Positions 45,986-53,996 of a stretch of DNA of 64,000 nucleotides are shown one piece after another. The DNA is taken from NCBI RefSeq assembly GCF_900476395.1, contig NZ_UIHB01000003.1, positions 62,001-126,000 on the forward strand. The letters run 5' to 3'. Source of the stretch: Xanthomonas euroxanthea. GTDB lineage: Bacteria > Pseudomonadota > Gammaproteobacteria > Xanthomonadales > Xanthomonadaceae. A program made the translations under genes and the position numbers. The notes under the pieces are model-generated. The model made no database searches, had not been told where the DNA came from, and saw only the letters and a list, made by a program, of their open reading frames with translations. Positions within the stretch are counted from its first letter, which is position 1. The number at the start of each line of letters is the position of its first letter.

Positions 45986-46510
45986 GTGGCAGCCGCTGAA
46001 AAACCCAAGAAGACCGAAGACAAAGACGACAAGGGCGACAAGAAGAAGGGCGGCAAGAAACTTCTGCTGATCGCCGTCGGGGTCGTGGTGCTGGCCGCGG
46101 CCGGCGGCGGCGCCTGGTTCTTCTTCGGCCACAAGGGCGAGGAGAAAGGCGGCAAGCACGACGCGCCCAAGGTGGCCGAGGTGCCCAAGCCGGCGCAGTA
46201 CTTCCCGATGGACCCGGCGATCGTGGTCAACCTGGCCGACCCCGGCGACGGCCCGCAGTACCTGCAGGTCGAAGTGCAGCTGGTCACCCGCGACCCGGAA
46301 GACCTCAAGCTGATCACCGAAAACGCCCCGGCCATCCGCGCGCATCTGCTGATGCTGCTGTCGCAGGTCAAGGCCGCCGATGTGGCCGACCAGGTCGGCA
46401 AGCAGAAGCTGCAGAAGGCGGCCCTGGCCGAAGCGCAGAAGGTCATGACCGGCGAGACCGGCAAGAAGTGCGTCGAAGAACTGCTGTTCACCAGTTTCGT
46501 CACCCAGTAA
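45986..46510 (+). CDS. fliL: FliL, basal-body associated membrane protein
   Basis: FliL surrounds the stator units and supports torque. The 174-residue product has a Lys-rich N-terminus, one membrane segment (LLLIAVGVVVLAAAGGGAWF) and a periplasmic domain (YFPMDPAIVVNLADPGDGPQ; YLQVEVQLVTRDPEDLKLI). The frame is open to a GTG at 45962, but the predicted transcript start lies after it; the GTG used here has GGAG 6 bases upstream. Confidence 0.92.
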   Translation: MAAAEKPKKTEDKDDKGDKKKGGKKLLLIAVGVVVLAAAGGGAWFFFGHKGEEKGGKHDAPKVAEVPKPAQYFPMDPAIVVNLADPGDGPQYLQVEVQLVTRDPEDLKLITENAPAIRAHLLMLLSQVKAADVADQVGKQKLQKAALAEAQKVMTGETGKKCVEELLFTSFVTQ

Positions 46511-46520
46511 GGCCTGCCCC

Positions 46521-47534
46521 ATGAGCGTCAGCGATCTGCTTTCCCAGGACGAAATCGATGCCCTGCTGCATGGCGTGGATTCGGGTGCGGTCAACACCGA
46601 GCCGGAGCCGCTGCCCGGCGAGGCGCGCCAGTACGACCTGTCCAGCCAGGACCGCATCATCCGTGGCCGCATGCCGACCCTGGAGATGGTCAACGAGCGC
46701 TTCGCGCGGCTGTGGCGCATCGGCCTGTTCAACCTGATCCGGCGCTCTGCCGACCTGTCGGTGCGCGGCATCGACCTGGTCAAGTTCAACGAGTACATGC
46801 ACTCGCTGTATGTGCCCACCAACCTCAACCTGATCCGCTTCAAGCCGCTGCGCGGCACCGGCCTGATCGTGTTCGAACCCACGCTGGTGTTCACCGTGGT
46901 GGACAACTTCTTCGGCGGCGACGGCCGTTACCACACCCGTATCGAAGGCCGTGAATTCACCGCCACCGAGATGCGCGTGGTGCAGCTGATGCTCAAGCAG
47001 ACCTTCGCCGACCTGAAGGAAGCCTGGGCGCCGGTGATGGAAGTGGACTTCGAGTACATCAACTCGGAGATCAACCCGCATTTCGCCAACATCGTCACCC
47101 CGCGCGAGTACGTGGTGGTGTGCCGTTTCCATGTCGAACTGGAAGGCGGCGGCGGCGAGATCCACATCACCCTGCCGTATTCGATGCTGGAGCCGATCCG
47201 CGAACTGCTCGATGCCGGCATCCAGAGCGACCGCAACGACCGCGATGACTCCTGGAACGTGATGCTGCGCGAGCAACTGGACACCGCCGAGGTGACCCTG
47301 TCCAGCGTGCTGGCCAGCAAGCGCATGAGCCTGCGCCAGCTCACCGGCCTGAAGGTCGGCGACATCCTGCCGATCGACCTGCCCGCACAGGTGCCGCTGT
47401 GCGTGGAAGACATCCCGTTGTTCACCGGCGAATTCGGCGTTTCCAATGGCAATAACGCCGTCAAGATCACCGCCGTACGCCCGCCCGGCGTGCAAGCCCC
47501 ACGCGCCGTTCCCTCCCAGGACTCCAGCAAATGA
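46521..47534 (+). CDS. fliM: FliM, motor switch protein
   Basis: FliM binds phospho-CheY and changes rotation direction. The 337-residue product has the N-terminal CheY-binding peptide (LLSQDEIDALLHGVDSG), the YDLSSQDRIIRGRMPTLEMV segment, the CheC-like core (VFEPTLVFTVVDNFFGGDGR) and the C-terminal FliN-like domain (TLSSVLASKRMSLRQLTGLK). It overlaps fliN by four bases. Confidence 0.97.
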   Translation: MSVSDLLSQDEIDALLHGVDSGAVNTEPEPLPGEARQYDLSSQDRIIRGRMPTLEMVNERFARLWRIGLFNLIRRSADLSVRGIDLVKFNEYMHSLYVPTNLNLIRFKPLRGTGLIVFEPTLVFTVVDNFFGGDGRYHTRIEGREFTATEMRVVQLMLKQTFADLKEAWAPVMEVDFEYINSEINPHFANIVTPREYVVVCRFHVELEGGGGEIHITLPYSMLEPIRELLDAGIQSDRNDRDDSWNVMLREQLDTAEVTLSSVLASKRMSLRQLTGLKVGDILPIDLPAQVPLCVEDIPLFTGEFGVSNGNNAVKITAVRPPGVQAPRAVPSQDSSK

Positions 47535-47869
47535 TCAACTCCGACACCCTCGACGCCGCGCCCGCCACCTTCGACAGCCTGCAGGCCGAGCACGACCAGA
47601 ACGCCACCGACCTCAACCTGGACGTCATCCTGGACGTGCCGGTGACGCTGTCGCTGGAAGTGGGCCGCGCGCGCATCCCGATCCGCAACCTGCTGCAGCT
47701 CAACCAGGGCTCGGTGGTGGAGCTGGAGCGCGGCGCCGGCGAACCGCTGGACGTGTACGTCAACGGCACCCTGATCGCGCATGGCGAAGTGGTGGTCATC
47801 AACGACCGCTTCGGCATCCGCCTGACCGACGTGGTCAGCCCCAGCGAACGGATCCGGAGGCTGCGGTGA
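47531..47869 (+). CDS. fliN: FliN, motor switch protein
   Basis: FliN builds the lower C-ring and docks FliH. The 112-residue product has the surface-presentation domain (LDVILDVPVTLSLEVGRARI, then LLQLNQGSVVELERGAGEPL, DVYVNGTLIAHGEVVVINDR and GIRLTDVVSPSERIRRL). It overlaps fliM by four bases and fliO by four (GTGA). Confidence 0.97.
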   Translation: MINSDTLDAAPATFDSLQAEHDQNATDLNLDVILDVPVTLSLEVGRARIPIRNLLQLNQGSVVELERGAGEPLDVYVNGTLIAHGEVVVINDRFGIRLTDVVSPSERIRRLR

Positions 47870-48273
47870 TCGGCCTGCTGGCCGCTGCCGCGCCGGTCGC
47901 GGCCAAGGCCACCCAGGTCGGCGCGCAGGCGCCGTCCTCGCCCAGCCTGTTTGGCGCGGTCTTTGCATTGCTGCTGGTGCTCGCGCTGATCGTCGGCCTG
48001 GGCTGGTTGCTCAAGCGCATGCCCGGCAGCGGTTTCCGCAATACCGAGGGCCTGCGGTTGGTGACCAGCCTGGCGGTGGGTGCCAAGGAACGCGTGGTGG
48101 TGGTGGAGGTCAACGGCCAGCAGTTGTTGCTCGGCATCACCGCCGGCGGCATCAACACCTTGCACACCCTGTCCGAACCGCTGCCGCCCGCGCCCGCCCC
48201 CACCCTGCCCAACTTCAAGCAACTTCCCAATTTCGCCCAGCTGCTGGCACAGAAGCTGCGCAAGGACCCGTGA
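47866..48273 (+). CDS. fliO: FliO, export gate assembly factor
   Basis: FliO helps assemble the FliP ring. The 135-residue product has one membrane segment (LFGAVFALLLVLALIVGLGW) followed by LLKRMPGSGFRNTEGLRLVT and AKERVVVVEVNGQQLLLGIT, the usual FliO pattern. It starts with GTG inside the end of fliN. The last 35 residues are Pro-rich. Confidence 0.92.
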   Translation: MIGLLAAAAPVAAKATQVGAQAPSSPSLFGAVFALLLVLALIVGLGWLLKRMPGSGFRNTEGLRLVTSLAVGAKERVVVVEVNGQQLLLGITAGGINTLHTLSEPLPPAPAPTLPNFKQLPNFAQLLAQKLRKDP

Positions 48274-48274
48274 C

Positions 48275-49120
48275 ATGTTGAGTCGTTGGAATCGCTGGGG
48301 GCGCAGCCTCCGCCTGGTGCTGATCCTGCTGGTGATGAGCTGCCCGCTGCTGGCCGCGGCCACGCCTGCCGCATTGCCGGCCATGGCCCAGGCCGCCGCT
48401 CCCGCCGCAGCGCCGGCGGCCGCGCCCGCCGGTGCCAATCAGCTGCCGTCGTTGCCCAATGTCAGCGTCGGCCGCATCGGCGACCAGCCGGTGAGCCTGC
48501 CGCTGCAGACCCTGCTGCTGATGACGGCAATCACCCTGCTGCCGTCGATGCTGCTGGTGCTGACCGCCTTCACCCGCATCACCATCGTGCTGGGCCTGCT
48601 GCGCCAGGCACTGGGCACCGGCCAGACCCCGTCCAATCAGGTGCTGCTGGGGCTGTCGATGTTCCTGACCGCGCTGGTGATGATGCCGGTGTGGCAGAAG
48701 ATGTGGGGCGCCGGGCTGTCGCCGTACCTCAACAACCAGATCGATTTCCAGACTGCCTGGACGCTGACCACCCAGCCGCTGCGCGCCTTCATGCTGGCGC
48801 AGATCCGCGAGACCGACCTGATGACCTTCGCCGGCATGGCCGGCGACGGCAAGTACGCCGGCCCGGACGCGGTGCCGTTCCCGGTGCTGGTGGCCTCGTT
48901 CGTGACCAGCGAGCTGAAGACCGCGTTCGAGATCGGCTTTCTGATCTTCATTCCGTTCGTGATCATCGATCTGGTGGTCGCCAGCGTGCTGATGTCGATG
49001 GGCATGATGATGCTGTCACCGATGCTGATCTCGGCACCGTTCAAGATCCTGCTGTTCATCCTGGTGGACGGTTGGGTGCTGGTGGTCGGCACGTTGGCGG
49101 CGAGCTTCAACGCGTCGTAG
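48275..49120 (+). CDS. fliP: FliP, export gate protein
   Basis: FliP forms the core of the export gate. The 281-residue product has a cleavable signal (LRLVLILLVMSCPLLAAA), an Ala/Pro linker, and four membrane segments with the conserved TLLLMTAITLLPSMLLVLTA, FTRITIVLGLLRQALGTGQT and SMGMMMLSPMLISAPFKILL. The ATG follows the fliO stop by one base. Confidence 0.96.
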   Translation: MLSRWNRWGRSLRLVLILLVMSCPLLAAATPAALPAMAQAAAPAAAPAAAPAGANQLPSLPNVSVGRIGDQPVSLPLQTLLLMTAITLLPSMLLVLTAFTRITIVLGLLRQALGTGQTPSNQVLLGLSMFLTALVMMPVWQKMWGAGLSPYLNNQIDFQTAWTLTTQPLRAFMLAQIRETDLMTFAGMAGDGKYAGPDAVPFPVLVASFVTSELKTAFEIGFLIFIPFVIIDLVVASVLMSMGMMMLSPMLISAPFKILLFILVDGWVLVVGTLAASFNAS

Positions 49121-49439
49121 CCGCGCGGTTGCACACGCGCCGCCCGCCGGCGTGTCCACCCGGTTTGCCGGCGTCGGTGTGCAGTCCCAAGGCCGAGCAG
49201 CAAACGCCGACGCAACCGCAGAGCAAACAACGACCGCGATAGCCAGTGCAGCCAACAGCGGCCGAAGCGCACAGCTGAGCAATGCCCCAGCCGAGCCACC
49301 CAACACGCGTGGCGAGGCGTCGCCTCGTACCCCCACCCCAACCCCTCTCCCGCTGGAGAGGGGCCAGCTTCTGCAGACCGCACCTTCGTCAGCCCATACC
49401 CCGTCGCACCAGCTCAAATCTCCTCCCCCTATTCACACT

Positions 49440-49498
49440 CCCGATTCCCGATTCCCGATTCCCGATTCCCGATTCCCCAATCCCCAATCCCCAATCCC
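49440..49498 (+). repeat. GATTCCC tandem array before fliQ
   Basis: Five copies of GATTCCC are followed by GATTCCCC and three CAATCCC(C) units, without an inverted partner. It ends 7 bases before the -24 element of the fliQ promoter. It is the longest array of this family in the window. Confidence 0.85.
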
Positions 49499-49504
49499 AT
49501 CCTT

Positions 49505-49520
49505 TGGCACCCCACTTGCA
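49505..49520 (+). promoter_or_regulatory. sigma54 promoter of fliQ
   Basis: The site TGGCACCCCACTTGCA is a complete match to the consensus. The predicted transcript start (near 49531) lies one base before the fliQ ATG, so the transcript would have almost no leader. Confidence 0.75.
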
Positions 49521-49531
49521 TCACCACACCC

Positions 49532-49801
49532 ATGAGCCCTGAAATCGCCCTGACCGAATTGCGTGGTGGCCTGGTCACCGTCCTGTGGATTGCCGGACCG
49601 ATGTTGCTGGCGGTGCTGGTCGTCGGTGTCGTGATCGGTGTGGTGCAGGCCGCCACCCAGTTGAACGAACCGACCATCGCCTTCGTAGCCAAGGCGGTCG
49701 CGCTGACGGCCACCTTGTTCGCCACCGGCAGCATGCTGCTGGGGCATCTGGTGGAGTTCACCATTGCGCTGTTCCAGCGCATTCCGCATCTGATCGGCTA
49801 G
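49532..49801 (+). CDS. fliQ: FliQ, export gate protein
   Basis: FliQ is a small two-helix component of the export gate. The 89-residue product has the family N-terminus MSPEIALTELRGGLVTVLW and the conserved IGVVQAATQLNEPTIAFVAK. Both membrane helices are present. It has no visible ribosome binding site, in keeping with the promoter lying directly in front. Confidence 0.95.
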   Translation: MSPEIALTELRGGLVTVLWIAGPMLLAVLVVGVVIGVVQAATQLNEPTIAFVAKAVALTATLFATGSMLLGHLVEFTIALFQRIPHLIG

Positions 49802-49814
49802 CGGACCAGCGCGG

Positions 49815-50606
49815 ATGGATGCTGCCACCCAGATGGTGATCGACGGCCAGCGCGCGTTCGCGATGGTCGGGGCGATCATGTGGACGATGCTGCGCACCGG
49901 TGCGTTGCTGACCGCGATGCCGTTGATCGGCACGCGCGCGGTGCCGGGACGGGTACGGGTGATGCTGGCCGGCACCTTGTCGATGGTGCTGGCGCCGCTG
50001 CTGCCGCCGGTGCCGGACTGGGACGGATTCACCGCGCAGGCGGTGCTCAGCGTCGCCCGTGAGCTGGCGGTCGGCGCCAGCATGGGCTTCATGCTCAAGC
50101 TGATCTTCGAGGCCGGCGCGATGGCCGGCGAGCTGGTGTCGCAGTCCACCGGCCTGTCGTTCGCGCAGATGTCCGACCCGCTGCGCGGGGTGACCTCCGG
50201 GGTGATAGCGCAGTGGTTCTACCTGGGATTCGGCTTGCTGTTCTTCGCGGCCAACGGCCATCTTGCGGTGATCGCGCTGCTGGTGGACAGCTACAAGGCC
50301 CTGCCGATCGGCACCGCCATCCCCGACGCCGCCGCATTCGCCGAGGTGGCGCCCACCCTGTTCCTGCAGATCCTGCGCGGCGGGCTCACCCTGGCATTGC
50401 CGATGATGGTGGCGATGCTGGCGGTCAACCTGGCCTTCGGTGCGCTGGCCAAGGCCGCGCCGGCGTTGAACCCGATGCAGCTGGGCCTGCCGTTGACGGT
50501 GTTGCTGGGGCTGTTCCTGCTGTCCAGCTTCGCCAGCGAATTCGCCCCGCCCGTGCAGCGCATGTTCGATACCGCCTTCGACGCCGCCAGGGAATTGACC
50601 GCCTAG
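49815..50606 (+). CDS. fliR: FliR, export gate protein
   Basis: FliR is the single-copy subunit of the export gate. The 263-residue product has about six membrane segments and the conserved ELAVGASMGFMLKLIFEAGA, GELVSQSTGLSFAQMSDP and NPMQLGLPLTVLLGLFLLSS. It begins 13 bases after fliQ. The product has the usual length. Confidence 0.95.
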   Translation: MDAATQMVIDGQRAFAMVGAIMWTMLRTGALLTAMPLIGTRAVPGRVRVMLAGTLSMVLAPLLPPVPDWDGFTAQAVLSVARELAVGASMGFMLKLIFEAGAMAGELVSQSTGLSFAQMSDPLRGVTSGVIAQWFYLGFGLLFFAANGHLAVIALLVDSYKALPIGTAIPDAAAFAEVAPTLFLQILRGGLTLALPMMVAMLAVNLAFGALAKAAPALNPMQLGLPLTVLLGLFLLSSFASEFAPPVQRMFDTAFDAARELTA

Positions 50607-50633
50607 CGGGCACATCCGTAACTGTGAACTGCC

Positions 50634-50660
50634 TCAAGTTTCGCCCTGGCCAGCCGTCAA
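50634..50660 (+). promoter_or_regulatory. sigma28 promoter of the first propeller-GGDEF gene
   Basis: The sequence reads TCAA, 15 bases, GCCGTCAA. The TCAAGTTT start is the same as in the cheV candidate. The predicted transcript start is near 50668, with a leader of about 57 bases. Confidence 0.6.
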
Positions 50661-50724
50661 CGCCACAGGACGATTGACACCGCCAGTCGCCATCACTCAC
50701 CCACGCCAACGCCCGCGGGAACCG

Positions 50725-53676
50725 ATGCCCAACGTGTCTGCGCTGTTCGCTCCGATTGCGTCACGAGGCGGCCACTGGTGGGCCCGGGCCTGCGTCTGGA
50801 TGCTGGGGATCGTGGTGTGCGGGCACGCCCAGGCACAGACCTACAGCTTCCGCGACTACGCCCAGGCCGATGGCCTGCAGGGCATGACCGTCAATAGCCT
50901 GCTCGAAGACCGCCAGGGCGTGGTCTGGGTGGGCACCGAGCTGGCCCTGCACCGCTTCGAGCGCGAGAGCTTCATACCGGTCGGCCAGGAAAGCGGCCTG
51001 GATGCACGCTACATCCGCGCATTGGCGCTGGATGCGGCAGGACGGCTCTGGGTGGCCAGTGCCAACGGCGTGTTCGTCCGCGACGGCGGCGCATTCGTGC
51101 AACTCCTGCATGACGGCAAACCGATCCGCGCCGACAGCGGCAACGTGCTGGCCGCCTACGCCGACGGCATGGTGGTGGTCAGCGAGAACGCCTTGCTGCG
51201 CCTGTCGCCGGAGCACGCGGGCGGCTGGTCGGTGCGCCCGCTGCCGTTGCAGCTGGCCGATGGCACCTCCCTGCCCGCCGGCAAGGCACTGCTGGCCGAT
51301 GGCACGGCGCTATGGACCAGCTGCGGACAGCACGTCTGCCGGATCGACGCGAACGGGCGCAGCGAGCTGCTCGGGCAAGCCGACGGTGTGCCGGAGCGGC
51401 AGTGGCGGGCGATCTTCCGCGACCACCAGGGCACCGTGTGGCTGCGTGGCGGTGGGCTGGTGCTGGCGCGCGCGCCGGGCGAGCGCGTATTCCGCAGTCA
51501 TGCGGCGCCGGCAGGCACCAGCTTCGACACGCTCTCGGCGGCCACCACCCTGTCCGAAGACGCACAGGGCCGCCTGCTGACGCGTTCAGATCGCGGCCTG
51601 GTGCGCTGGGAAGGCGATCACTGGCGCTATTTCGGCCATGACCAGGGGCTGCCGATCAGCCCGATGGTCGGCCCGCTGATGATGCAAAGCACCGGCCAGC
51701 TATGGATCGGCACCCGTGGCCTGGGCGTACAGCGCTGGCTGGGCTACGGCAACATCGAGCACTGGGACGAGCAGCAGGGGCTGGCAGAAGCGCCGACCTG
51801 GATGATCCAGCGCCTGCCCAGCGGGGAACTGCTGGTCGGCGGCGATGCCGGCTCCAACATGCTGGATCCGCGCAGCGGGCGCATGCAACCCTGGACGCTG
51901 GACGACGGGCAGCCGCTGCTGCAGTCGATCTCCATGGCGCTCTCGCCGGCAGACGGCGCGGCCTGGGTGGCGCGCTCGTCCGGCGCACTGGCGCGGCGCG
52001 ATCCGCACAGCGGCAGGACCGTCGACGTGCTGCAGCTGGGCCTGCCGATCAACAAGCTGCTGTTCGACGCCACCGGCACCTTGTGGATCACCACGCCGCG
52101 CGGCCTGTATCACATGCCGCCGGGCGCGCCGTATCAGGCCACCCGCGATGCGGGCGTGCCGGCCGCGTTCATAGGCGATGTCGATCTCGATCCCCGGGGC
52201 CGGCTCTGGGCCAGTACCCGCGAGGGGCTGTACAACCGGCGGGCGGACGGCACCTGGCAACGCGTGCAGGTGCGTGGCGCGCTGCCCAGCCAGGATTTCT
52301 TCCTGATCGATTTTGCCTCCGATGGCGAGCTGTGGATCTCGCTGCGCGATACCGGGCTGTGGCATGGCCGCCTGCAGGCCGATGGCGTGCTGGCGCTGCG
52401 CGCGGTCGACGACCCGCTGGTGGCGCGGGTGATGCCGTTCATCCTGCGCCACGACCGCAAGGGCCGGCTGTGGCTGGGCAGCAGCCAGGGCCTGGACATG
52501 CTGGAAAACGGCCACTGGTCGCGGGCCACGCGCACCGAAGGCCTGTTGTGGGACGACATGTCGGCCAATGCATTCTTCGAGGACGTGGATGGCAGCATCT
52601 GGCTCGGCAGCAGTCGCGGCGCCACCCATCTGATCGATCCGTTGCGCGTGTTCGCCGCACCGCCATTGCGCGCGGACATCCTGCGCGTGCGGCGTGGCAA
52701 CCAGGCGATCACTGCGGGGACACAGGTCGATTGGTCGCAGGTGCCGCTGGATGTGGACATCAGCGCACCCGGCGCCGAAGGCGGCCCGGACCGCATCGGC
52801 TTCCGCTACCGGGTGGAGGGCCACCAGGCGCGCTGGACCACGACCTCGCTCAGCCACCTCACCTATCCCCTGCTGCCACCCGGCGCCTACACGCTGGAAG
52901 TACAGGCGCTGGACGCCTACCAGCGCAGCGCCAGCCCGGTGGCGCGGCTGCCTTTCGTGCTGCGCCCACCGTGGTGGCGCGGCGCCCCGGCAATGGCCGG
53001 CTACGTGCTGCTGGGCATTGCGGCGGTGATTGCGTTGCTGCGCTGGCGCACGCGCAAGCTGCTGCGACGCAAGCGCGAGCTGGAGCAGCTGGTGGCCGAG
53101 CGCACCGCCGAGCTGGAGCAGGACAAGCGCGAGCTGGAAGCGGCGCGCGCCGAACTCGCGCTCAAGGCCACCCATGACGAATTGACCGGGCTGCTCAACC
53201 GCGCCGGCATCCTGCACGCGCTGCGCGGCATGCTGGCCCATGCCGATACCAGCGCGCAGCCGCTGGCGGTGGCGCTGATCGACCTGGACCACTTCAAGCT
53301 GGTCAACGACCTGCATGGCCACCTGGCCGGGGATGCGGTGCTGGCCGAGGTCGGCCGGCGCCTGGATACGCTGGTGCGCGGCGACGACCGCATCGGCCGC
53401 TACGGCGGCGAGGAATTGCTGGCGCTGCTGCCGGGGCTCGGTGCCGAGGCCAGCCATCGCCTGCAGGCGCTGCATCACGGCATCTGCGGCCACTACCCCA
53501 TCGATGGCGGCGTCTTGCCGGTGACCTGTTCGGTGGGCGTGGCCTGGTTCCAGCCGGGCGAAACCCTGGAACAACTGCTGGCCCGGGCCGACGCCGCGCT
53601 CTATCGCGCCAAGCGCAGTGGACGCAACCGCATCGATTACGACCAGGTGACCTACCACGCGGCGGCCAACGGCTGA
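50725..53676 (+). CDS. Diguanylate cyclase with periplasmic propeller sensor (1)
   Basis: The 983-residue product has a signal peptide or anchor (VWMLGIVVCGHAQA), a large region of two-component-regulator propeller repeats (about 45-600; typical units are RLWVASANGVFVRDG and LWIGTRGLGVQRW), a Y_Y_Y-type domain (about 640-745), one membrane segment (GYVLLGIAAVIALLRW), a coiled coil and a GGDEF domain. The cyclase site is intact (RYGGEELLALL) with an inhibitory RxxD (RGDD) five residues ahead. A ligand outside the cytoplasm is therefore sensed and cyclic-di-GMP is made. The TTG at 50674 is a less likely start. Confidence 0.9.
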   Translation: MPNVSALFAPIASRGGHWWARACVWMLGIVVCGHAQAQTYSFRDYAQADGLQGMTVNSLLEDRQGVVWVGTELALHRFERESFIPVGQESGLDARYIRALALDAAGRLWVASANGVFVRDGGAFVQLLHDGKPIRADSGNVLAAYADGMVVVSENALLRLSPEHAGGWSVRPLPLQLADGTSLPAGKALLADGTALWTSCGQHVCRIDANGRSELLGQADGVPERQWRAIFRDHQGTVWLRGGGLVLARAPGERVFRSHAAPAGTSFDTLSAATTLSEDAQGRLLTRSDRGLVRWEGDHWRYFGHDQGLPISPMVGPLMMQSTGQLWIGTRGLGVQRWLGYGNIEHWDEQQGLAEAPTWMIQRLPSGELLVGGDAGSNMLDPRSGRMQPWTLDDGQPLLQSISMALSPADGAAWVARSSGALARRDPHSGRTVDVLQLGLPINKLLFDATGTLWITTPRGLYHMPPGAPYQATRDAGVPAAFIGDVDLDPRGRLWASTREGLYNRRADGTWQRVQVRGALPSQDFFLIDFASDGELWISLRDTGLWHGRLQADGVLALRAVDDPLVARVMPFILRHDRKGRLWLGSSQGLDMLENGHWSRATRTEGLLWDDMSANAFFEDVDGSIWLGSSRGATHLIDPLRVFAAPPLRADILRVRRGNQAITAGTQVDWSQVPLDVDISAPGAEGGPDRIGFRYRVEGHQARWTTTSLSHLTYPLLPPGAYTLEVQALDAYQRSASPVARLPFVLRPPWWRGAPAMAGYVLLGIAAVIALLRWRTRKLLRRKRELEQLVAERTAELEQDKRELEAARAELALKATHDELTGLLNRAGILHALRGMLAHADTSAQPLAVALIDLDHFKLVNDLHGHLAGDAVLAEVGRRLDTLVRGDDRIGRYGGEELLALLPGLGAEASHRLQALHHGICGHYPIDGGVLPVTCSVGVAWFQPGETLEQLLARADAALYRAKRSGRNRIDYDQVTYHAAANG

Positions 53677-53996
53677 ACCTGCATTGCCACGCAAGCTGAA
53701 AAGCAGTGCCAATGCTGGGATCTGCAAACCGGCCGGGGCACGCAGCGCGCCTTACCGACGCATCGCCGACAACGCCATGTCTGCTGCCCAATGGAGGCCT
53801 GGGCGCGAGCAGCACGCAGCCGTTGCGCAACCGGCATCAAGCAATCTGCGTGATGGCGCCTGCAGCGACAGTGCGCGGTTCGGGAACAACAGGCCACTTA
53901 TATGGCGGTGCCCGCTGCGCAATCACGCCACCATGCCTGCTCACGCATTAAAGAAACACACGTGAACAGCCGCTAGTCGGTTTACTGCGGCCTACG
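53677..53996. other. Gap between the two propeller-GGDEF genes
   Basis: No gene is supported in these 320 bases. A candidate sigma28 promoter lies at 53949-53976. The rest shows no repeat or palindrome that I recognise. Confidence 0.6.
53949..53976 (+). promoter_or_regulatory. Candidate sigma28 promoter of the second propeller-GGDEF gene
   Basis: The sequence reads TAAA, 16 bases, GCCGCTAG, with the spacing of the fliS promoter. The -10 part matches less well. The predicted start is about 13 bases before the ATG at 53997. Confidence 0.45.

Larger units (their letters stand above)
49121..49531. other. Repeat-filled gap between fliP and fliQ
   Basis: The 411 bases hold no gene that I can support. 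They contain a diverged copy of the CCCCTCTCCCGCTGGAGAGG palindromic repeat (about 49325-49370), a long GATTCCC tandem array (49440-49498) and the sigma54 promoter of fliQ. In most relatives fliP and fliQ are adjacent, so this gap is an expansion. Confidence 0.7.
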
